Position numbers and translations under genes: made by a program
Notes under the pieces: model-generated
The model's input: only the letters and a program-made list of their open reading frames with translations
The model's database searches: none
Told to the model about the DNA's origin: nothing
In this document: piece after piece, positions 42,795-47,596 of the stretch
Position numbering within the stretch: the first letter of the stretch is position 1
Layout: each line of letters opens with the position of its first letter
Origin: Candidatus Kapaibacterium sp.
GTDB lineage: Bacteria > Bacteroidota > Ignavibacteria > Kapaibacteriales > WFXC01
Assembly (NCBI GenBank): GCA_015490805.1
Contig: WFXC01000048.1
Coordinates: forward strand, 1-47,596
DNA length: 47,596 nt
Direction: 5' to 3'

Positions 42795-43946
42795 ATGAGT
42801 GAGCAGAGTCATAAAGCAACGGATTCGAAAGTTTTTGCTGTCGTTGTGACGTACAATCGCCCATCACTGCTTGCTGAATGTCTTCGGGCGTTACAGCGCC
42901 AGACGCACCCTCTGGCGGCGATCGTTGTAGTGGACAATGCATCTACGGAAGATACTGTTACCGCGCTGCAGCAGGAGGGATATCGGGTGGTGGAACAGGA
43001 AGCAGCAGAAGGAATAACATTCATTGTGATGGAGGCAGAGGAGGGTTCTGCACTGCTTTACTACTTACGGTTGCCGGTAAATCTGGGTGGGGCAGGAGGA
43101 TTCTATTACGGAATGTGGCTGGCGCTGACGCTGGGCGCTGAATGGTTGTGGTTGATGGACGATGATGCAGAACCGGCAGCCGATGCACTGGAACAGCTCT
43201 TGATTGCCGTAGCGAAGCATCGCGCTGCAGCATACGGCAGTTTAACGCGATCGGCGCAGACAGGAGCGATAGAGCCTTATCACCAATGTCGCTTAAACCT
43301 GCATTCGCCCCTGAAACAATTTTTAGTTCCCCTGATGGGCGAGGATCTGGAGCATCTGTCTGCGGTCGAAGTTGATCAGAAATCCTTTGTGGGTTTGTTT
43401 GTTCCCCATACGACGATTGATATTGTGGGGCCTCCGAAAAAGGAGATGTTTTTGCACTGGGATGATACCGAATACTGCTTACGAATTCGGCAGAGAGGGA
43501 AGATCTATCTGGTGCCGCAGAGCGTGATATGGCACAAGGATGCAGTGGTAAAAAGCGGAAGAGTGCCTTATCGAATTGGATTTCTTCGCCTGATGCGATA
43601 TGCCCGGCGGGATCCGTACGAGCGATATTGGTTGCGGTATTATACCATCCGGAATATGATCTGGATCGCCTGGCGGGTAGCGGAGTCCCGCTGGGAAACG
43701 TTATGGCGCATTGCAGGGCAGTTCGTTCGCTCCGTTGTCGGTATCCTGCTCTTCGACGATCATCGCTGGCGACGGCTGCGCCTGTTGTGGGCGATGTACC
43801 GGGACGGCATCCGGGGCGATTTTTCCGATCTGTGGAAGCCTCGGAGAATTCTCTATGGGGAACATCCCCCAGATGCTGCGGTGGTAGCGTCGAACGTTGA
43901 GCAATTTTTGAACGCCGTGCTTCGGAAAAAGATGGAAGCAGTGTAA
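42795..43946 (+). CDS. GT2-family glycosyltransferase (GlfT-like)
   Basis: 383 residues, cytoplasmic or peripheral at the inner membrane. The GT-A fold begins VFAVVVTYNRPSLLAECLRALQRQ, followed by VVVDNAST, PVNLGGAGGFYYGMWLA and the metal-binding DDD in WLWLMDDDAEP. The acceptor-side motif is HWDDTEYCLRIRQRGKIYLVP. The pairing of NLGGAGGF with DDDAEP and WDDTEY is what I associate with the galactofuranosyl/rhamnosyltransferase branch of GT2, though the sugar is not provable from sequence. The C-terminal 110 residues are basic and helical. Its stop overlaps the start of the ABC exporter gene (TAATG), implying a shared transcript and a glycan-export role. Confidence 0.88.
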   Translation: MSEQSHKATDSKVFAVVVTYNRPSLLAECLRALQRQTHPLAAIVVVDNASTEDTVTALQQEGYRVVEQEAAEGITFIVMEAEEGSALLYYLRLPVNLGGAGGFYYGMWLALTLGAEWLWLMDDDAEPAADALEQLLIAVAKHRAAAYGSLTRSAQTGAIEPYHQCRLNLHSPLKQFLVPLMGEDLEHLSAVEVDQKSFVGLFVPHTTIDIVGPPKKEMFLHWDDTEYCLRIRQRGKIYLVPQSVIWHKDAVVKSGRVPYRIGFLRLMRYARRDPYERYWLRYYTIRNMIWIAWRVAESRWETLWRIAGQFVRSVVGILLFDDHRWRRLRLLWAMYRDGIRGDFSDLWKPRRILYGEHPPDAAVVASNVEQFLNAVLRKKMEAV

Positions 43947-45817
43947 TGGCACAGGAAGCGGCTCACACCAATGCTGCACCAAAGCGGCGACGAAAGATTC
44001 ATATTCCGTTGATTTCTACGCTCATCGAATATGGCATCATTTTCTACCGCTTTGTCGGCATCCATTTGTTTATCCTTTCCGCTCTCACCCTGCTAACAAC
44101 GCTGGTGGAAAGTGTTGGGATTACCTTATTTCTCCCTTTGTTCACCGCCGGATTCGATGCGCAAACGACCGGCGAAAGTAATCGGGCAGCCGAAATTGTC
44201 CATAGTGTCTTTGGATTGTTCGGTATTACCCCAACGGTTGGAGCAACCATTGTCTTTGTCCTGGTGTTGTTTCTGGCGAAAGCGGCTTTTCGGATCGGTA
44301 CGGACTTTTACCGCATTCGGTTGATCGCGGACCTCTCACGGCAGCTGCGCCGGAGGCTGCTGGAATTATTCAGCCAGGTTTCCTATGCCTATTACGTGCG
44401 GAGTAATACGGGGTATTTGACGAATGTGTTGACAATAGAAACTGAGCGCACAATCAATGCTTTTAGTGTTTTTTCACGTGTTTTGGTCTACGTTGTTACC
44501 ATCGCGACCCTTCTGGGTTTTGCCTTCTTCCTGTATTGGCAGTTTACTCTCATAGCGGTTGTTTTTAGCATTATTGCCTTTGCTGCCATTCGGGTGTTAG
44601 TAAAGCAAACCCGTCGATATTCGCATCAAATTGTGACAGAGCGTGGAGAGTTCCAGAGCAGGTTAATTCAGAGTATTCAGGCATTCAAGTATGTTCGAGC
44701 TACGGGACGGATGAAAGTTTTGCTTGCCAAAATGGACAACTCCATCAATCGGTTGGCGCAATTGACTGCCCAGTTAATGCTTCGGGGAGCGATTATTGAA
44801 ACTCTCAAAGAACCATTGATGGTGATTTTCATTCTACTGCTAATGAGCTATCAATTCTTTGTGGTTGGTGGTAGTATTGGAGCTATTGCTGTCTTTTTGA
44901 TTTTCTTTTTGCGCATCATCCAGAGTGTATTGCAGTTTCAGGGCATCTGGAACAGCTTTGTGTCGAACGTTGGCAGTATATCAATGGTTCTCAAGATGGA
45001 TGCGGAATTACGCAAACATCAGGAACCAAAAGGGCAAAAGGCAGTGGGAGCTTTAAGTGATGTGATTGAACTCCACAACGTTACCTTCGCTTACCGGGAT
45101 GAACCCGTTCTCCGGAACGTATCGCTGGTCATTCCGAAGAATACCACGGTTGCGCTGGTAGGACGCTCCGGCGCTGGCAAGTCCACGCTGGTCGATCTGA
45201 TAGCCGGCTTGTTCCTCCCACAATCGGGAGAGGTTCGCATCGACGGAATTCCAATGCAGCAGCTCGATCGCGTTTCCTGGCAGGAAAAAATCGGTTACGT
45301 GACGCAGGATCCGGTGATTTTCAATGATACTATTGCCAATAACATTGCACTGTGGAGTTGCGATCCTCGAAATTCTCGCTGCTTTGACCGATTGCAAAAA
45401 GCCGCTGCTGCAGCATACTGTCTGGAGTTCATCCAGTCGCTACCGGAGGGATTTTCAACAGTTGTTGGGGATCGAGGAATCAAATTATCAGGAGGACAGA
45501 AGCAGCGCATCGCGATTGCCCGTGAGCTGTTTAAGCAGCCGGCGCTGTTAATCTTGGATGAAGCAACCAGTGCGCTGGATACGGAATCAGAGCGCGCGAT
45601 TCAGCAGAGTATCGATGCGCTTAAGGGAAAGCTCACCGTGATTATTATTGCTCACCGATTGTCGACGGTTCAGAATGCCGATATTATCTATGTGCTCGAC
45701 AAAGGCAAAATTGTCGAAAGCGGCAGCTTTGCAGAACTTATACGGAAAAACGGGTTATTCCGAAAGATGGTAGAATTGCAAACGTTATTATTGCCGGAAA
45801 AATCAGCGGCCGGATAA
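43946..45817 (+). CDS. ABC exporter, fused permease and ATPase (MsbA-like)
   Basis: 623 residues. The N-terminal half (about 20-355) has six predicted membrane helices of the type I exporter fold, including FILSALTLLTTLVESVGITLFLPLF and VYVVTIATLLGFAFFLYW. The C-terminal ATPase (about 370-610) has Walker A GRSGAGKSTL, signature LSGGQKQRIAIAREL, Walker B LLILDEATSALD and the H-loop IIAHRLSTV. Half-transporters like this dimerise; MsbA-like members flip lipids or lipid-linked glycans, others export peptides. Start overlap with the GT2 gene suggests a glycolipid substrate. The cytosolic N-terminal 20 residues are basic (KRRRKIHIP). No peptidase C39 domain or periplasmic adaptor is present. Confidence 0.93.
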   Translation: MAQEAAHTNAAPKRRRKIHIPLISTLIEYGIIFYRFVGIHLFILSALTLLTTLVESVGITLFLPLFTAGFDAQTTGESNRAAEIVHSVFGLFGITPTVGATIVFVLVLFLAKAAFRIGTDFYRIRLIADLSRQLRRRLLELFSQVSYAYYVRSNTGYLTNVLTIETERTINAFSVFSRVLVYVVTIATLLGFAFFLYWQFTLIAVVFSIIAFAAIRVLVKQTRRYSHQIVTERGEFQSRLIQSIQAFKYVRATGRMKVLLAKMDNSINRLAQLTAQLMLRGAIIETLKEPLMVIFILLLMSYQFFVVGGSIGAIAVFLIFFLRIIQSVLQFQGIWNSFVSNVGSISMVLKMDAELRKHQEPKGQKAVGALSDVIELHNVTFAYRDEPVLRNVSLVIPKNTTVALVGRSGAGKSTLVDLIAGLFLPQSGEVRIDGIPMQQLDRVSWQEKIGYVTQDPVIFNDTIANNIALWSCDPRNSRCFDRLQKAAAAAYCLEFIQSLPEGFSTVVGDRGIKLSGGQKQRIAIARELFKQPALLILDEATSALDTESERAIQQSIDALKGKLTVIIIAHRLSTVQNADIIYVLDKGKIVESGSFAELIRKNGLFRKMVELQTLLLPEKSAAG

Positions 45818-45879
45818 ATTTTGAGTAGGATTATTGCTCGAAAGTTGGGGTGGACACTGGTGATGCAGATAAGTTGTAT

Positions 45880-45910
45880 TTTGTTGTTTCCAGGTTTTTG
45901 AGTAATTTTG
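45880..45910 (+). promoter_or_regulatory. Bacteroidota-type promoter of the HTH regulator gene
   Basis: TTTG at 45880-45883, a 19-base spacer and TAATTTTG at 45903-45910 match both halves of the TTTG/TAnnTTTG consensus exactly. Predicted start near 45917, giving a leader of about 25 bases to the ATG at 45942. Confidence 0.65.
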
Positions 45911-45941
45911 TGATTCGGAAACGAGCAGAATCTCTGGATAG

Positions 45942-46481
45942 ATGCTGGAGTCTTTGATCACATCGAAAACACGGATAAAATTACTGCTGAAATTCTTTGC
46001 TAATCCTGAGACAGCAGCGTATTTGCGGGAACTTGCCGCAGAGCTGGGAGAATCGACCAATGCGGTACGGGTGGAGCTGAATCGCTTAAGCAAAGCAGGG
46101 TTGCTACGCTCATACTCGAATGGGCGGACAAAGGTATATCAGGCAAATACTGCGCATACTCTGTTTCCCGAACTTCAGGGGTTGGCAAGAAAGTTTCTGG
46201 GATTTGACAAAATCGAAGAAATTCTCCGAAAGCTGGGATCTGTAGAGTTAGCGCTTATTACAGGAGATTACGCACGGGGCAACGATACCGGCATCATCGA
46301 TCTGGTGATCGTAGGTGAAGTTGACAAAAAATACCTTTTAGATCTCACGGAGAAAGCGGAGCAGTTGATCAAGCGGAAAATCCGCTCTCTGGTACTGACA
46401 CGAGATGAGTACGAAGCGCTCAAGGAGCGCCTGGCGTTTCATAAAGCGCTGGTCCTCTGGGTGCAGGATCAGCAGTCATAG
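45942..46481 (+). CDS. Winged-helix regulator with degenerate nucleotidyltransferase domain
   Basis: 179 residues. Residues about 5-70 form an ArsR/MarR-like winged helix (TRIKLLLKFFANPETAAYLRELAAELGESTNAVRVELNRLSKAGLL, wing YSNGRTKVYQAN). Residues about 100-175 resemble the MNT-type nucleotidyltransferase fold: GDYARGNDTGIIDLVIVG aligns with the usual GSxARG...SDIDLxVxG, but the Ser and the first catalytic Asp are replaced (Asp and Ile), so catalysis is unlikely. Such HTH plus pseudo-nucleotidyltransferase proteins often border Bacteroidota polysaccharide clusters, which fits the glycan genes directly upstream. It probably acts as a DNA-binding regulator with a ligand-sensing tail; the ligand is unknown. 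Confidence 0.8.
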   Translation: MLESLITSKTRIKLLLKFFANPETAAYLRELAAELGESTNAVRVELNRLSKAGLLRSYSNGRTKVYQANTAHTLFPELQGLARKFLGFDKIEEILRKLGSVELALITGDYARGNDTGIIDLVIVGEVDKKYLLDLTEKAEQLIKRKIRSLVLTRDEYEALKERLAFHKALVLWVQDQQS

Positions 46482-46761
46482 CCCGCTGGAGTGTTGCTCA
46501 AAAGGCAGCGGACTTCCAGCGAGGTAAAAAGTCAATGACAGATGCCCACGCAGTCCCATCACCGTCGATGGGACTGACGTGGCGGGAGTGCGCAGAAAGA
46601 AAAAGAAGCATTAGTCAGGTTGCACTCATTTGGAGATTCCTGAGAGCGCCGAGCTCAGTTGGCAGGATATTCTCTTCTGGGAGCGCCGACTTTAACCGGC
46701 AGAAGATATCCTCCTGAGACTACTTTAATCGGCATAGTTTTGTGATGCTGCTGGGAACATC

Positions 46762-47145
46762 GACTTTCGCTGGCAAGAGATTGTCTGTTCTACTGGGAGT
46801 GCCGCTTTAGCTGACAGAGGATTCTCTCCTGGGAGTGCTACTTTAAGCGACACAGTGTTGCAATGCTGCTGGGAGCACCGGCTTTAGGCAGCATCTTTGC
46901 ACACTGAAGTGTGCGCTCCCAGTAACAGGAGCGCTGATACCGGAAGCACCTACCGGGAGCGCCGACTTCAGTCGGCAGAAGATTTCCTACTAGGAGTGCT
47001 ACTTTAAGCGACACAGTGTTGCAATGCGGGTGGAAACACCGACTTTCGCTGGCAAGGGATTGTCTGTTCTACTGGGAGTGCCGCTTTAGCTGACAGAGGA
47101 TTCTCTCCTGGGAGTGCTACTTTAAGCGACACAGTGTTGCAATGC
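46762..47145 (+). repeat. 105-base direct repeat, 279-base offset
   Basis: Bases 46762-46866 recur at 47041-47145 with one difference seen (AGAGAT against AGGGAT). Each copy contains two decayed hairpin half-units (GGGAGTGCCGCTTTAGC and GGGAGTGCTACTTTAAGC). Confidence 0.8.
46869..46922 (+). repeat. Composite two-hairpin element, GCCG half decayed
   Basis: Left arm CTGGGAGCA, decayed hairpin around CCGGCTTTAGGCAGC, then perfect hairpin GCACAC-TGAA-GTGTGC and right arm CGCTCCCAG. Orientation as at 228-281. Confidence 0.7.
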
Positions 47146-47227
47146 GGGTGGAAACACTAATTTTTCGCTGGGAAGAGATTTTCTTATCCTACCGGGAGCG
47201 CCGACTTCAGTCGGCAAGAGATTCTCT

Positions 47228-47283
47228 TTGGGGAGCGCCGGCTTCAGCCGGCAGAGGATGTACACTCAAGTGTGCGTGCCCAA
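47228..47283 (+). repeat. Composite two-hairpin element, diverged arms
   Basis: Perfect hairpin GCCGGC-TTCA-GCCGGC, then a hairpin around TACACTCAAGTGTGC. The outer arms have drifted together: TTGGGGAGCG on the left and CGTGCCCAA on the right. Confidence 0.6.
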
Positions 47284-47396
47284 TCACTGAGGACGCTCCC
47301 CTGAGTGCACCAACGTTTGCCGGCATCCGCCTTCACTAAAGGTGCAGAATCAGAAGTCTAAGGGGATATTGGGAGCTTGCAGGAACCTTTGGAGGA

Positions 47397-47596
47397 ATGA
47401 AGCTCAAAGCTGTGGCAACGATTCTTGTGTTCTGCACCGTCGTTAGTCTTGCGTACGCGGAGCGTGAGGGATTTAGCGAGGAGGACCGGGAGCGGTTGAT
47501 CCGGATGGAGACAACGCTGAAAGTGTTTATGGAGCAGATTGACAAGCGGTTTGAGCAGGTCGATAAGCGATTTGAACAGATCGACAAGCGATTTGA
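47397..47596 (+). CDS. Exported coiled-coil protein, 5' part only
   Basis: The ATG at 47397 follows GGAGG at 47391-47395 with a two-base gap, and the frame runs off the window end, so at least 66 residues are encoded. Residues 1-21 look like a signal peptide (MKLKAVATILVFCTVVSLAYA). Next comes a charged segment EREGFSEEDRERLIRMETTLKVFMEQ, then a seven-residue repeat IDKRFEQ/VDKRFEQ occurring at least three times, encoded by a 21-base tandem repeat. This heptad pattern predicts a parallel coiled coil with Phe/Ile/Val core positions. Similar repeats are seen in DUF1640-like and other exported coiled-coil proteins. Length, C-terminal anchor and role lie beyond the window. Confidence 0.8.
   Translation, partial: MKLKAVATILVFCTVVSLAYAEREGFSEEDRERLIRMETTLKVFMEQIDKRFEQVDKRFEQIDKRF

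Larger units (their letters stand above)
46482..47396. repeat. Gene-free repeat-rich region
   Basis: No credible gene. From about 46620 to 47300 it is filled with intact and decayed members of the GGGAGCG hairpin family. Composite elements: 46869-46922 and 47228-47283. Solo halves: 46677-46700, 46953-46977 and 47192-47216. Superimposed are longer direct repeats: 46762-46866 with 47041-47145, and a shorter block starting at 46832, 46993 and 47111. The first 140 bases after the regulator stop show nothing recognised. Confidence 0.75.

Overview
The window looks like chromosomal DNA of a free-living bacterium of the FCB group, near Bacteroidota/Chlorobiota (a Kapabacteria-like lineage is my guess, not demonstrated). 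Evidence: several large secreted proteins ending in type IX secretion (T9SS) sorting-like domains; a DUF2851 protein; bshA for bacillithiol; a YbeY whose third metal-ligand His is Asp, as I recall from Bacteroidota; and promoters matching the Bacteroidota pattern TTTG-N19-21-TAnnTTTG upstream of dnaB, thrS and a regulator at 45942. No phage genes, transposases, CRISPR or rRNA were seen.

Layout. 1-197: tail of a T9SS cargo gene. 198-526: hairpin repeats. 527-5404 (minus): ferredoxin, uvrB, pstB, a Wzx-like flippase. 5457-9788 (plus): four overlapping genes (M28 peptidase, alpha/beta hydrolase, small lipoprotein, cysteine desulfurase). 10000-11478 (plus): dnaB. 11601-22441 (minus): two giant secreted proteins joined by an ATGA overlap. 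22754-23754 (minus): tRNA-Arg(CCU), ybeY and an unknown gene, divergent from thrS (23841-25832). 25833-26572: a 740-base gene-free stretch before dnaA (26573-28129). 28180-33422 (minus): a compact run of coiled-coil protein, T9SS protein, OmpR-type response regulator and DUF2851 protein. 33423-34145: dense hairpin repeats. 34146-37024 (minus): bshA coupled to a lamin-tail T9SS protein. 37074-45817 (plus): YigZ-like protein, GT4 glycosyltransferase, UGM-like flavoprotein, two nearly identical Uma2-type proteins, GT2 glycosyltransferase and ABC exporter. 45942-46481: HTH regulator with a degenerate nucleotidyltransferase domain. 46482-47396: repeat-rich. 47397-end: start of an exported coiled-coil protein.

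How it fits together. The window mixes housekeeping genes (uvrB, iscS-like, dnaB, thrS, ybeY, dnaA) with an extensive cell-surface programme: T9SS cargo plus glycan synthesis and export genes. No T9SS machinery is encoded here. The most unusual signals are (1) a family of intergenic elements made of an outer stem CTGGGAGCG/CGCTCCCAG enclosing two hairpins of different classes, whose stems change in compensatory fashion while the loop stays near-constant, and (2) the tandem Uma2 pair, near-identical except for one sharply bounded divergent cassette and the N-terminus.
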